From contig NZ_JAQYWB010000037.1 of assembly GCF_030145185.1 (NCBI RefSeq), positions 1 to 58,322 of the forward strand: a stretch of 58,322 bases of DNA, written 5' to 3'. The translations under genes were made by a program, and so were the position numbers. The DNA is from Desulfoluna sp. GTDB taxonomy: Bacteria > Desulfobacterota > Desulfobacteria > Desulfobacterales > Desulfolunaceae. Below, piece by piece: positions 7,930 to 16,685 of the stretch; position 1 is the stretch's first letter; each line of letters starts with the position of its first letter. The notes below the pieces were generated by a model that ran no database searches, was not told where the DNA came from, and worked only from the letters and a program-made list of their open reading frames with translations.

Positions 7930-8520
7930 TTATCCCCGGATAATAGTCAGTCCAAGGTCTCTGGCGCTCTCCACGGCAAGGGGCGTCACCTGAGCGTCAC
8001 GGGGGAGCAGTAACTCACGCGCCCCTTTCTGCTTGGCTGCGGCCACATCCGCGTCCGTCACGAGGAGTTTCCGAAGTCTGACGGCCTCACGCTGGGTCGT
8101 ATCAAACGCTTTAAGGCCAAAGGAAGCCAGAGCCGCCTCCTGTCCCTCAAAAAGACGCATCAACCCTTCAGGGGCTGTCTGATCGTACCGCTTGTAGTCA
8201 AACTCCATCACCTCCACCTCCTGACCGGCGAGGAGAGCCGCAAGGACGATCTCCATCAAGGGTCCGTCGGCCTTGCCTGCGGCCATATCGGCCATATGAC
8301 GGATGGAGAGAAAAGGGACAATGCGGCGTATTTTTGCCTCAGAGCCCGGGTCCTCATCGGGATAGAGAAAGGTGTGCTCCTTGCCCAGCCGTTTTTGGGC
8401 GGCCTGGCATTTCGGACAGGTTCTATCGCCGATGATCAGCACACGAGGGGTTTCCCCCTGTCCGTTGACCTGCTTGAGGACTTCGGCTGCAATGGCTTTT
8501 ACCAGTGCTTCAACATCCAT
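7930..8520 (-). CDS. BMC-associated protein with encapsulation helix and CxxC motif
   Basis: 196 residues. The first 18 (MDVEALVKAIAAEVLKQV) form an amphipathic helix of the encapsulation-peptide type, followed by a flexible stretch. A beta strand then leads to a CPKC motif (Cys35, Cys38) in 'VLIIGDRTCPKCQAAQK'. The C-terminal 'LLLPRDAQVTPLAVESARDLGLTIIRG' resembles the 'tPxAxxxxxxxgixIxxg' pattern of EutT-type N-domains. It appears to belong to the hypothetical ethanolamine-utilization proteins often found beside eutJ, but I cannot confirm a family name. It overlaps eutJ by 11 bp. The CxxC could bind metal or act in thiol chemistry. Confidence 0.75.
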   Translation of the reverse strand: MDVEALVKAIAAEVLKQVNGQGETPRVLIIGDRTCPKCQAAQKRLGKEHTFLYPDEDPGSEAKIRRIVPFLSIRHMADMAAGKADGPLMEIVLAALLAGQEVEVMEFDYKRYDQTAPEGLMRLFEGQEAALASFGLKAFDTTQREAVRLRKLLVTDADVAAAKQKGARELLLPRDAQVTPLAVESARDLGLTIIRG

Positions 8521-9361
8521 GGTTCATCTCCTGTTCGCCTTGAAGCGCAGAGCTCAGGGCAATGCCCATGGGGGTCACCAGAAAAGGATTGGCCGGCTTG
8601 TGTACGGGGATCCCGAGCTCATTTTCGAACACAGTCTCCATGCCGGTCAGGCAGCAGGTGCCGCCCACGAGATAGACAGAGGATATATTCCGTCCCTCAA
8701 TATGCCCTTTCACGATGGTGGCCATCTTCTGGATCACGGGACGGACCGCGGCAAAAATCTCTTTATGCCGGGAGTTATCCTTCTTGATCGCCTCGGCCTC
8801 TTCAAAGCTCACCTTGTAGGCGCCCGAGAGAACGAGAGAGAGATGGGTTCCGCCCGTGGCTTCATCGGCCACGTAGACCACCTTACCCTCCTCAATCACG
8901 GAGAGGCCGGTGGTTCCGCCGCCGATGTCCACGATGACACCATTTTGAACCCCGAGGACGGCGTTGGCCGCCGTGGGCTCGTCCAGCAGGTTGGTCACTT
9001 CCATCCCCGCGCCTTCCACCACATAGCCGTGGGTCTTGCAGTCCGACTCCCCGGTCCCCGGAGGAACCGCAATGGCGGCCTTCTCCAGTTCCCGTCCGAG
9101 ACGTTCCTCCAGCTGGGCTTTCAGGCGTTTGACCACCCGCATGGCCCCGATGTAATCCACCACGAGGCCATCTTTGATGACCTGGGCGAACTCCATGGCA
9201 CAGGCCACAGGCTCCCGTTTGCTGTTCATCACCACCAGAACGATATAGGCCGTTCCAAGGTCCACGCCCACGAGCAGTTCTTCCGTGGGTGAGACCTCCC
9301 GTGTGGTTTCTATGCACGTTTCAAGATCGGCGATAATCCGATCAACGGATGAAAAGTCCAA
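8510..9361 (-). CDS. eutJ: EutJ chaperonin-like actin-fold ATPase
   Basis: 283 residues of the sugar kinase/Hsp70/actin superfamily. The phosphate-1 loop 'VGVDLGTAYIVLVV', phosphate-2 'VIVDIGGGTTGLSV' and adenosine motif 'VYLVGGTCCLTGM' are all present. EutJ is thought to act as a chaperone or assembly factor for ethanolamine enzymes; its exact role is unsettled. The start is a TTG at 9361 with GGAGG six bases upstream, inside the end of pduL, so translation is coupled. The 3' end overlaps the next gene by 11 bp. Confidence 0.9.
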   Translation of the reverse strand: MDFSSVDRIIADLETCIETTREVSPTEELLVGVDLGTAYIVLVVMNSKREPVACAMEFAQVIKDGLVVDYIGAMRVVKRLKAQLEERLGRELEKAAIAVPPGTGESDCKTHGYVVEGAGMEVTNLLDEPTAANAVLGVQNGVIVDIGGGTTGLSVIEEGKVVYVADEATGGTHLSLVLSGAYKVSFEEAEAIKKDNSRHKEIFAAVRPVIQKMATIVKGHIEGRNISSVYLVGGTCCLTGMETVFENELGIPVHKPANPFLVTPMGIALSSALQGEQEMNHGC

Positions 9362-9362
9362 A

Positions 9363-10043
9363 TCACGCCTCCTGGGTCACGCCCACAATCCGGCCACGGG
9401 CGTTTTTGCCCAGACCGCAGCTGTTGGCTTCGTCAAAGTCGATGTGCATGGCCAGTTTAAAGTTGGGGTTTACCCGGACAACGACATCCTTGAACACCGC
9501 AGGACGGGTCCCGTCCATATGGACATCCACTTTCTGGTTGTCGAAAACACCGAACGTCGCTGCGTCAGCCGGAGACATGTGGATATGACGAGCGGCCACG
9601 ATGACCCCTTCTTCCAGGCCGGCCAGACCGCTGCCCGAGGTGAGGACGATGCCGGGGGTGCCAGCCACGTCACCGGACTGACGGACCGGAACTTTCATCC
9701 CTAAAATCCGTGCGTCGGTAAGGGACAGTTCCACCTGGCTCTTGGGCCGGGACGGCCCCAGAATCGCCACGTTATCGATGACACCGCTGGGACCGATCAG
9801 CCGAACCCGCTCCTTGCAGAGGTACTGTCCCGGCTGGGAAAGTTCCTTTACATGGGTCAGGGGCGCACCGAAGAGTTCCTTAATGTCCTCGTCACACAGA
9901 TGGACATGACGACCGGAGAGTTCTACGGGGAGGGACTCATCACAGGTCTTCTTCTCCGAAAAGCCCTTCCCGGAAGCCCCTTCAGGGGTCCCCATCTGAG
10001 CCATGACCTTCTTGATAATATCTTCTACAATTCTCTGATCCAT
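9363..10043 (-). CDS. pduL: BMC phosphotransacylase PduL (EutD role)
   Basis: 226 residues. Residues 1-18 (MDQRIVEDIIKKVMAQMG) are an encapsulation helix, followed by a variable linker. The two PduL domains carry the zinc-ligand histidines His46 and His48 ('SGRHVHL'), His153 and His155 ('ARHIHMSP') and His200 ('LAMHIDFDE'). It converts acetyl-CoA made by EutE into acetyl phosphate and frees CoA within the shell, doing the job of the unrelated EutD. It lies between eutT and eutJ with spacings below 10 bp. Confidence 0.95.
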   Translation of the reverse strand: MDQRIVEDIIKKVMAQMGTPEGASGKGFSEKKTCDESLPVELSGRHVHLCDEDIKELFGAPLTHVKELSQPGQYLCKERVRLIGPSGVIDNVAILGPSRPKSQVELSLTDARILGMKVPVRQSGDVAGTPGIVLTSGSGLAGLEEGVIVAARHIHMSPADAATFGVFDNQKVDVHMDGTRPAVFKDVVVRVNPNFKLAMHIDFDEANSCGLGKNARGRIVGVTQEA

Positions 10044-10051
10044 CTGATCTC

Positions 10052-10810
10052 CTACTTGTAAATACCGCCCTTGTCCTTGAGCATCATGATGTACAATGCG
10101 CTGCTCATACGATTCAGGGCCTGGACGATGTCGGGTTTGTCCAGCTGAAAAGCTTCTTTCAGTGCACTGACCGCCGACACTTCCATTTCCCGGACCAGGG
10201 CCCTCAGACGGTTGAGTCCGAGGATCAGCTCACCCATGTCATACGTGGGGAGCAGGTGACCAATTCCAAAATACTTCTTCGGGTTGTGTGAATGAGCCCT
10301 TAACTCCGCATCGGACAAACCGATAATGGGCTTTTCCGGAACGGGCGTGTCCAGGACATCACGCCGCATAATATCCCGAGTCCACTCGAGGATCTCTGAA
10401 AGATCCGTCACCAGGGCTTTTTTTCCAGCCTCATGCGCTTTGGCCTGCAGAAGAAGAATCTCCCCCTGGCAGGTGTCGAGGCGACCTCTGAAAACGATAC
10501 GCGGGTGATCCTTGGGGACCAGCCGGTTGCCGGTGAGCTGGGTCATATGCTCAGGCTTTGTTTCATAGAAACCGCCGTCGATGGCCGACACATATTTCGG
10601 GCCGGCCACCTTCTCCGCCTCTGATTTCTTCGGGGCGGTCTCGGGCTGTGAAGAGCATGGCTCTTGGGCGCCCCTGACGACCTTAACCCCCTTCTCACCG
10701 AGAAGCTGGGATGCGGAGGGGGTCAGAATCTGACCCTCCTCCAGCCTGAAAGTCTCAGGAACGTCCTTTCTGAAGAGATCCCTCAGATAGGATTCCGATA
10801 TGACTTTCAT
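10052..10810 (-). CDS. eutT: EutT ATP:cob(I)alamin adenosyltransferase, class without HX11CCX2C
   Basis: 252 residues. The N-terminal domain has 'ILTPSASQLLGEKGVKVVRG'. The catalytic part includes 'PRIVFRGRLD', 'IIGLSDAELRAHSHNP' and the C-terminal helix 'DIVQALNRMSSALYIMM', all typical of EutT. It provides AdoCbl for EutBC. The HX11CCX2C metal-binding motif of enterobacterial EutT, expected between residues 60 and 90, is absent: that stretch reads GPKYVSAIDGGFYETKPEH. A second class of EutT lacking this motif is known from Listeria. Stop and start spacing to eutM (6 bp) and pduL (8 bp) place it inside the main operon. Confidence 0.92.
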   Translation of the reverse strand: MKVISESYLRDLFRKDVPETFRLEEGQILTPSASQLLGEKGVKVVRGAQEPCSSQPETAPKKSEAEKVAGPKYVSAIDGGFYETKPEHMTQLTGNRLVPKDHPRIVFRGRLDTCQGEILLLQAKAHEAGKKALVTDLSEILEWTRDIMRRDVLDTPVPEKPIIGLSDAELRAHSHNPKKYFGIGHLLPTYDMGELILGLNRLRALVREMEVSAVSALKEAFQLDKPDIVQALNRMSSALYIMMLKDKGGIYK

Positions 10811-10816
10811 GGTTTA

Positions 10817-11101
10817 TTATCCTTCAAGCTTGGGAAGAATCAGTTCGACTTCGCCATGGGGACGGGGAATCACGTGAACACTGATCAACTCACCCACACG
10901 GTCAGCGGCTGCGGCACCGGCATCTGTAGCAGCCTTAACAGCGCCCACATCACCACGTACCATCACGGTGACGAGACCGGCACCCACCTGGCTGCGACCG
11001 ATCAGGGTCACGTTTGCGGCCTTAACCATGGAATCCGCTGCTTCCACTGCACCTACAAGACCACGTGTTTCAATCATTCCAAGAGCGTTCTGTGAACTCA
11101 T
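10817..11101 (-). CDS. eutM: BMC-H hexameric shell protein (EutM-like), copy 1
   Basis: 94 residues beginning [20 protein letters not shown]. The ATG at 11101 is preceded by GAGGAG at a seven-base distance, better than an in-frame ATG 15 bases upstream. A single BMC domain ends in '[18 protein letters not shown]'. It shares long identical stretches with copy 2 (6330-6608). It is a major facet protein of the shell. Two hairpins (11184-11230) precede it, which may raise its expression over neighbouring enzymes. Confidence 0.95.
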   Translation of the reverse strand: MSSQNALGMIETRGLVGAVEAADSMVKAANVTLIGRSQVGAGLVTVMVRGDVGAVKAATDAGAAAADRVGELISVHVIPRPHGEVELILPKLEG

Positions 11102-11183
11102 GTTTTTTCTCCTCATGTTATCGTATTAAAATCGTTCGCTTTAAAAACCTGCCCCTGTACAGAGCAATTTGCTTGCCAATTCC

Positions 11184-11230
11184 TTTGAGAAACCGGCCAC
11201 AACGGCAGGTTTCAAAGCCCCTCACGGGGC
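11184..11230 (-). promoter_or_regulatory. Paired hairpins between eutE and eutM
   Basis: In the 144-bp gap after eutE the minus strand carries a GCCCC / GGGGC hairpin (loop GTGA, 11217-11230). A longer stem CTTTGAAACC / GGTTTCTCAAAG (11184-11216) follows. Neither has a U-run. Position and shape suit an mRNA processing or stabilising element ahead of an abundant shell protein. Confidence 0.45.
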
Positions 11231-11245
11231 AAATCTCATGTTTAT

Positions 11246-12688
11246 TTAAACAGTTCCACTCATTTTCTTGAGCTGTTCTATAATCATGTTTGTCACCGCC
11301 TGCACGTCGAGATTCTCGACCGGAGCAGAACCGGTGGTCGCAGCCGCATCGTCCAGGCCGTAGGCAATGCGCCGAATGTTGAAAAGCTGCTGGGGGCCCA
11401 CGTTCTCGGAGGTGGCGCTGCCGCCCACGGTCCCGCACCCAAGGGTGAGGGAGGGAGCCATGTTGGTGGTGAGTCCCACGGCACCCTGGGTGGTCGGGGT
11501 GTTGACCAGGCAGCGGGAAACAGGCTTCTTCATGGCAAACTCACGAATCACGGTCTCGTTATTGGAGTGGATGCCGATGGAGTGACCGAGGCCGCCGTTC
11601 TTCAGGAGCTTGTAGCAAATCTCGCAGGCTTCCTGCCAGTCGTTGACCACATAAAAGCCCAGCAGGGCTGTGAGCTTCTCTTTGGAGAAGGGGAATTTGG
11701 GACCTACGCCCGGCTCGTCGCAGAGCAGCATGGTGGTGCCCGCAGGAATCTCGATCCCGGCTACCTTTGCGATATCCGCAGCGGAACGCCCGACGATGTT
11801 TGGATTCATGGCACCGTTGGGACGTTCCATGACACGTTTGACCTTGGCAAGCTTCTCGCCTTCGAGGAAGTAACCGCCCTGAGCGATGACACTGGCCTTG
11901 ACCTTATCGGCGATGCAGGCTTCCGTCACGATGGACTGCTCGGAGGCACAAACAGTTCCATTGTCAAAGGTTTTCGAGGAAAAGATCTTCTGAACCGCGA
12001 CATCCACATCGGCGCTTCGCTCGATAAAGGCAGGCACGTTGCCGGAGCCCACGCCAAGGGCGGGAGTTCCTGAGCTGTAAGCCGCCTTCACCATGGCGTT
12101 GCCGCCGGTGGCAACGATGATATCGGCGATCTTCATCAACTCATCGGTCCCCTGCATGGTGGGAACGCTGATGACACCCACCAGATCTTCAGAAAAATCC
12201 ATGGCTTTCAGGACCCCTTTGATCATGTTGACGGTGGCGGTAATACACTTCACCGCGCTAGGGTGGGGGCTGAAGACAATGGCGTTGGCACTTTTAAGCG
12301 AGATAATAGCCTTATAAAGGGTGGTGCTCGTGGGGTTGGTGGAAGGAATTAGACCCGCGACCACGCCCATGGGCGCAGCAATTTCAACGATTTTTCTTTC
12401 ACTGTCCTCGTTGATGATCCCTACGGTTTTGGTGCCTTTGTAGTAGTTGACCAATTTTTCAGAGGCGAGGATGTTTTTCTGTTTCTTGTCCTCCCATTTA
12501 CCAAAACCGGTCTCTTCACTGGCCATCTTGCCCAAGGTTTCGGCCATCTCGACGCCCACCTTGGCAATAGCCTCCACAAGGGCGTCTACACGTTCCTGAC
12601 CCGCATTTTGAAGCTCAGGCTGAACAGCGCGTGCTGCGCGAACCAAGGCCCGTGTTTCCTGAATTGAGAGCAAATCCTTATCTACCAT
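11246..12688 (-). CDS. eutE: CoA-acylating acetaldehyde dehydrogenase
   Basis: 480 residues of the EutE/PduP aldehyde dehydrogenase family. The catalytic cysteine is Cys247 in 'FDNGTVCASEQS'; the NAD-binding 'GSGNVPAFIERSADVD' and C-terminal 'GTVGGSATSENVGPQQLFNIRR' are intact. It oxidises acetaldehyde to acetyl-CoA. The C-terminal tail, about 455-480, 'LDVQAVTNMIIEQLKKMSGTV', is an amphipathic helix after a flexible linker and looks like a C-terminal encapsulation peptide; classical EutE carries its targeting helix at the N-terminus. The operon neighbours are the eutK-like gene upstream and eutM downstream. Confidence 0.95.
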   Translation of the reverse strand: MVDKDLLSIQETRALVRAARAVQPELQNAGQERVDALVEAIAKVGVEMAETLGKMASEETGFGKWEDKKQKNILASEKLVNYYKGTKTVGIINEDSERKIVEIAAPMGVVAGLIPSTNPTSTTLYKAIISLKSANAIVFSPHPSAVKCITATVNMIKGVLKAMDFSEDLVGVISVPTMQGTDELMKIADIIVATGGNAMVKAAYSSGTPALGVGSGNVPAFIERSADVDVAVQKIFSSKTFDNGTVCASEQSIVTEACIADKVKASVIAQGGYFLEGEKLAKVKRVMERPNGAMNPNIVGRSAADIAKVAGIEIPAGTTMLLCDEPGVGPKFPFSKEKLTALLGFYVVNDWQEACEICYKLLKNGGLGHSIGIHSNNETVIREFAMKKPVSRCLVNTPTTQGAVGLTTNMAPSLTLGCGTVGGSATSENVGPQQLFNIRRIAYGLDDAAATTGSAPVENLDVQAVTNMIIEQLKKMSGTV

Positions 12689-12701
12689 CTTACGTCCTCT
12701 C

Positions 12702-13328
12702 TTACTTCTCTAATGTCTTCATATATTGAGCAAACGCCTCAAGAAGATCTTTCTTCTTGGCATATTTAATCTCACCCCTCGCAATGGAGAAGGTGGGAAG
12801 CTGCCGGGCGAGACGCCTCAATTTGGTCACTTTCAACTTTTTAAGATCTGCCAGGTCGAAGCTCAGCGGTTCACTGCCAGAGTCAGAAGTAAATGAAGCT
12901 TCTGATGTCTTGACGGAAGCCTCGGAGCAAGGAGCCTCCTCACAAACCGGGAGGGGGGCTGACGCCATCACAGGCTCCAACATCTGGCCTGCCGGCTTGT
13001 TGGCGGAACCGGATCGATGGGGAAAGCACCGGGGGCACTTTCCCTCTTCGATCAGAATCCCTTCAAGACCTTCGGCGGTCCGAGCAATCACGGTAATCGA
13101 GCAAACCTCACCCAGGCGAGTCGCCGCTGCGCTGGCAGCATCCACAGAGGCCTTGACAGCGGACACATCGCCTGTGAACAGAATGGAGACGAGTCCCCCG
13201 CCCACAGCCTGTAAGCCGAGAATGGTGACATCGGCGGTTTTCACCGCCACATCCCCTGCTTCCACGGCCGGGACGAGACCCATGGTCTCGATCAATCCTA
13301 AAGCCTTGCCGTTCACCTTATCGTTCAT
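12702..13328 (-). CDS. eutK: EutK/PduK-like BMC shell protein with C-terminal SAP/Rho-N-like domain
   Basis: 208 residues. Residues 1-92 form one BMC-H domain ('GLIETMGLVPAVEAGDVAVK'). There follow a KCPRC motif (Cys98, Cys101), a low-complexity Ser/Glu/Pro linker and a basic helical domain at about 155-208, 'LKKLKVTKLRRLARQLP ... IKYAKKKDLLEAFAQY'. The spacing of the last part resembles SAP or Rho N-terminal modules, which bind nucleic acids; E. coli EutK also ends in a predicted nucleic-acid-binding domain, of helix-turn-helix type. The CxxC recalls cysteines after the BMC domain in PduK. Nucleic-acid binding is inferred from sequence pattern only. Confidence 0.88.
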   Translation of the reverse strand: MNDKVNGKALGLIETMGLVPAVEAGDVAVKTADVTILGLQAVGGGLVSILFTGDVSAVKASVDAASAAATRLGEVCSITVIARTAEGLEGILIEEGKCPRCFPHRSGSANKPAGQMLEPVMASAPLPVCEEAPCSEASVKTSEASFTSDSGSEPLSFDLADLKKLKVTKLRRLARQLPTFSIARGEIKYAKKKDLLEAFAQYMKTLEK

Positions 13329-13343
13329 TGGGACCTCCCGTGA

Positions 13344-13997
13344 TTAATACTTCAGAGGATTCTCAGCCACCTGAAGAACGGCATCAGCAAAGGCATCGCA
13401 GGCTGCCTTGCAGGCAGACTGGGAACCGGTCAGCAGGCCCCCGCCGAAGTTGGTCTCGGAAGGAGGACCGAAAAACTCTACCATCTTCACGTCGGCAGCC
13501 TTCAGGGCTGCATCCAGAGCGTAGACCGCCTCAATGGGAGGAGCGATCAGGTAGGCCATGGCCTCTCCCTCGGGGATACTGCCCAGCCCGGAGAGAAAAG
13601 ACCCGGTTCGGGAGACGCAGTGGGCGTAGTAGGGGATGGAATCATCGTCGTTGGCGCTGTAGAAACAGGCGTCATTTTCGATAAACTCGATGGCTGCGTT
13701 GATGCCGCTTTTTACCTCTGCGGGATCAGGGCCGGAGAGAATGCCGATAAATTCACCGGCAAGCTTGGTGCTGGCATTACCGGCGCCCCCGTAAAAGCTC
13801 TTGGCATAAGCCACCTTGACATCGGCCTTTTTGGTGGCTTCGTCGATGGCGGTGTACCCCACATCATCGCAGTCGGTGGTGATCATGCCGATGCTTCGGT
13901 GCCCTTCGGGCAGTTCGAGGCGCTTGATCAGGTCCGAATCCACGTTGGGGATCATCTTAACGCTGAGGACGGTTGTGCGAAGTGCATCACCTTTCAT
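13344..13997 (-). CDS. eutL: EutL trimeric shell protein with gated pore
   Basis: 217 residues of the EutL family, a circularly permuted tandem BMC protein. Recognisable stretches are 'RSIGMITTDCDDVGYTAIDEATKKADV', 'GPDPAEVKSGINAA', 'YYAHCVSRTGSFLSG' and the C-terminal 'GGLLTGSQSACKAACDAF'. Trimers have a large, gated central pore and are proposed to pass substrate or cofactor. It lies between eutC and the eutK-like gene, as in enteric eut operons (eutC-eutL-eutK). Confidence 0.96.
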   Translation of the reverse strand: MKGDALRTTVLSVKMIPNVDSDLIKRLELPEGHRSIGMITTDCDDVGYTAIDEATKKADVKVAYAKSFYGGAGNASTKLAGEFIGILSGPDPAEVKSGINAAIEFIENDACFYSANDDDSIPYYAHCVSRTGSFLSGLGSIPEGEAMAYLIAPPIEAVYALDAALKAADVKMVEFFGPPSETNFGGGLLTGSQSACKAACDAFADAVLQVAENPLKY

Positions 13998-14021
13998 GTG
14001 TTCAAGTCTCCTGGCTCTTCG

Positions 14022-14897
14022 TTAAATTTGAAGGTCGATGCCGCTTGCTTTCTGCTCGAGCATCTTCTTGACGATATCCGCAATCTGAGCTCCAGCTTCC
14101 ACGGCAGGAGTTCCGCCCTTGTGAATATTGGAGATGATGGTGCGCTTGGACTCAGAGATGCCTTCATGGCAGTTGTAAACCATATAAGCACTCATGGACT
14201 CGCCCGTGGCGAGACCGGGACGCTCGCCCACGAGGGCGACGGTAATCTCAGGTTTCAGCACCTCAGAGGCGCTGTCCATGGAGGGAACGCGTGCGTAACG
14301 AATAAAGAACGGTTTCCCCGCATCGATCCCCAGGTTTTTCAAGCCCTGAAGTGCCGCTTCCATGGTGTCCTTGGCGTTGGTCTCAATGGCGGTGGAGCTG
14401 AGGCCATCGATCACCACAAACTGAACCGTGGGTGTTCCCTTGCACGCAGCCTTCACCGTCTCGATGCTCGCCGCGTCAAGCTTACGTCCAAGGTCAGGCC
14501 GGGTGAGAAACTCATCCTTGTCGGCACACATGGTTTTCATATCCAGCAAGCCCCAATCCTTGATAAAATCGGGACAAACGTTGTTGAAAACAGCGTCCTG
14601 AGCCACGGCATGGTCAGCACGAAAACGCAGGGAGGAACCGGTAAGATACCGGGGGCCAGCGCGCCAGATGCCGATACGGGCAGGGGTGGTCGCCTTCATC
14701 TTGAGATACGCATCGCGGTTGTGAGGTTCCGGCACGAGAAGCTGTTTTCTCAAATCGATGGCTGCGAGATCACATCCTTCTGCGCAATCCGGGGTCACCG
14801 CCTCAGCCACAGCGGCGGCAGCCGGAGCGGCAATCTCTCCGCCCATGCTGGAGAGCACCTCTGCAATGATATTCTTGATCTTGTTTTCTGAAATCAC
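14022..14897 (-). CDS. eutC: Ethanolamine ammonia-lyase small subunit
   Basis: 291 residues. Residues 1-18 (MISENKIKNIIAEVLSSM) are an encapsulation helix, then an Ala-rich linker. The EutC core shows 'TPARIGIWRAGPRYLTGSSLRFRADHAVAQDAV' and 'VGERPGLATGESMSAYM', which help bind the lower face of AdoCbl. With EutB it converts ethanolamine to acetaldehyde and ammonia. It begins 15 bp after eutB. Confidence 0.97.
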   Translation of the reverse strand: MISENKIKNIIAEVLSSMGGEIAAPAAAAVAEAVTPDCAEGCDLAAIDLRKQLLVPEPHNRDAYLKMKATTPARIGIWRAGPRYLTGSSLRFRADHAVAQDAVFNNVCPDFIKDWGLLDMKTMCADKDEFLTRPDLGRKLDAASIETVKAACKGTPTVQFVVIDGLSSTAIETNAKDTMEAALQGLKNLGIDAGKPFFIRYARVPSMDSASEVLKPEITVALVGERPGLATGESMSAYMVYNCHEGISESKRTIISNIHKGGTPAVEAGAQIADIVKKMLEQKASGIDLQI

Positions 14898-14912
14898 GTC
14901 GATTCTCCTTGG

Positions 14913-16277
14913 CTATCGAATGAATAAAGATGCGTCGCCAGCCCTGCGGGTCATCTTACCGTTTTCCCAGAGGCCCATCTTTTCAAGCCAGGCTTCAAAC
15001 TCAGGGACAGGGCGCAGGCCCATGAGTTCACGCAAGGTGGGAACTTCATGGTAACCGGGGCACTGGTAGTTGAGCATGATGTCATCACCCTGAGGAACGG
15101 AGATGAGATAGTTCACCCCGGCCGTGCAAAGGAGCATGCCAAGGTTCTCGACGTCGTTCTGGTCTGCCTTCATGTGGTTGGTGTAACAGGCATCAACACC
15201 CATGGAGATACCGGAGAGCTTGCCCATGAAGTGATCTTCAAGGGCTGCACGGGTCACCTGCTTGCTGTCATAAAGGTACTCGGGACCGATGAAGCCAACC
15301 ACGGTGTTCACCATGAAGGGCTTGTAGTGCCTGGCCAGACCATAACAACGGGCTTCCATGGTCAGCTGATCGACACCGTGATGGGCGCCGGAAGAGAGCT
15401 CGGAGCCCTGACCGGTTTCAAAATACATCACGTTGGGTCCCTCAGAGGTCCCCTCTTTGCGCATCAGATCTTCGGCTTCGGAGAGAAGCGCCACCGAAAC
15501 ACCAAAATCTTCGTTGCCCTTCTGAGAACCTGCAATGGACTGGAAGATCATGTCACAGGGGGCGCCTTTTCGAATCGCGTCCATCTGAGTGGTGATGTGA
15601 GCCAGCACGCAGTTCTGGGTAGGGATCTCATACTCGTCCATGATCTCGCGGAACATGGTGAGGATAGAGATGCAGGAGTCGGTGGTGTCATTGACCGGGT
15701 TGAGACCGATGACCGCATCGCCGGACCCGTAAGACAACCCTTCCAGAGTCGAGATACGAATGCCGTCGGGATCGTCGGTGGTGTGGTTGGGCTGCAGACG
15801 CCAGGCCAGGGTCCCGGGAAGGCCGATGGTGGTGTTGCAGTGGGCGGTGATGGTGATCTTCTTGGCACCGTAAACCAGGTCCAGGTTACTCATGAGCTTG
15901 GTGACGGCTGCGATCATCTCGGAGGTCAGCCCGCGGGAGGCCCGGAGGAGATCAGCGCCGGTGGTTTCATTTGCCAGAATCCATTCACGAAGTTCAGCCA
16001 CGGTCCAGTTCTTCATGGCCCCGTAGATTTTTTCGTTGAGGTCATCCTGGATAAGCCGGGTGACTTCATCATCTTCATAAGGAACCGCAGGGTTGTTCCG
16101 GATGTCGGCAAGGGTGATATTGCTCAGAATCTCCTTGGCGGCAACCATTTGAGTCACAGACTCGGCAGCCACTCCGGCAAGCCGGTCACCCGACTTCTCC
16201 TCGTTGGCTTTGGCCATGACATCGTAGAGATCCTTGAACTCATAGACGGACCCGAAAAGGGTTGTTTTCAATCTCAT
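14913..16277 (-). CDS. eutB: Ethanolamine ammonia-lyase large subunit
   Basis: 454 residues, the usual EutB length. The ATG at 16277 has AAGGA seven bases upstream; 20 further in-frame codons upstream are leader sequence, not protein. The complete TIM barrel is present, with 'ITAHCNTTIGLPGTLAWRLQPNH', 'LSYGSGDAVIGLNPVND' and 'FETGQGSELSSGAHHG', which carry substrate and cobalamin contacts. It is the first gene of the long run eutB to eutM2. The 800 bp upstream hold a MITE-like element, a possible sigma-54 site and a possible ANTAR hairpin, so this segment probably has its own promoter. A diverged second EutB is at the left edge of the window. Confidence 0.97.
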   Translation of the reverse strand: MRLKTTLFGSVYEFKDLYDVMAKANEEKSGDRLAGVAAESVTQMVAAKEILSNITLADIRNNPAVPYEDDEVTRLIQDDLNEKIYGAMKNWTVAELREWILANETTGADLLRASRGLTSEMIAAVTKLMSNLDLVYGAKKITITAHCNTTIGLPGTLAWRLQPNHTTDDPDGIRISTLEGLSYGSGDAVIGLNPVNDTTDSCISILTMFREIMDEYEIPTQNCVLAHITTQMDAIRKGAPCDMIFQSIAGSQKGNEDFGVSVALLSEAEDLMRKEGTSEGPNVMYFETGQGSELSSGAHHGVDQLTMEARCYGLARHYKPFMVNTVVGFIGPEYLYDSKQVTRAALEDHFMGKLSGISMGVDACYTNHMKADQNDVENLGMLLCTAGVNYLISVPQGDDIMLNYQCPGYHEVPTLRELMGLRPVPEFEAWLEKMGLWENGKMTRRAGDASLFIR

Positions 16278-16685
16278 GTTTACGTCCTTATCGTAAGTAG
16301 AGTAAAACGCTGCGTCGATCTCTCCTGCGCACGCCACAATATGGCGAAAACACAGTGTGCGGGATCATGCCTGATGGACATGGAAGAAACCCATGCACCG
16401 GGTGTTTCGTTGGAGTAAGGGAACAAAGCACACCTTTTTTCAGGGTGCGGCCCAGGTTCATCGGGCAAATTGGAGTTTGCGGGTCCCACCCGTCAAGATC
16501 TGCCCGTTCCCTATACATGACGCAGAAACGTAAAACACCCATGCTGCATAGCGCATCCTCAGCTCGATGCCGGATGAAATCCGACAAAATTTCAGGTGGG
16601 GTTGAATCAACATTGAACCAATCACCCCCCTGATTACGAACCTTGTGAAAGCCGAAAAATCGAAGCTTTCACCCTGATGCACTTC

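Noticed and set aside
13620-16418. Long plus-strand ORFs of 423 and 456 codons opposite eutC/eutL and eutB
   Set aside because: They are antisense to clear, conserved genes and come from codon bias in G+C-rich genes; the translations resemble no protein.
16441-16510. Partial likeness to a c-di-GMP-I riboswitch
   Set aside because: Only the GTGGGAC...GCAAA part fits; tetraloop, receptor and closing stem cannot be found.
16288-16587. 99-codon minus-strand ORF before eutB
   Set aside because: No ribosome site, lies in the structured leader, and no recognisable protein pattern.
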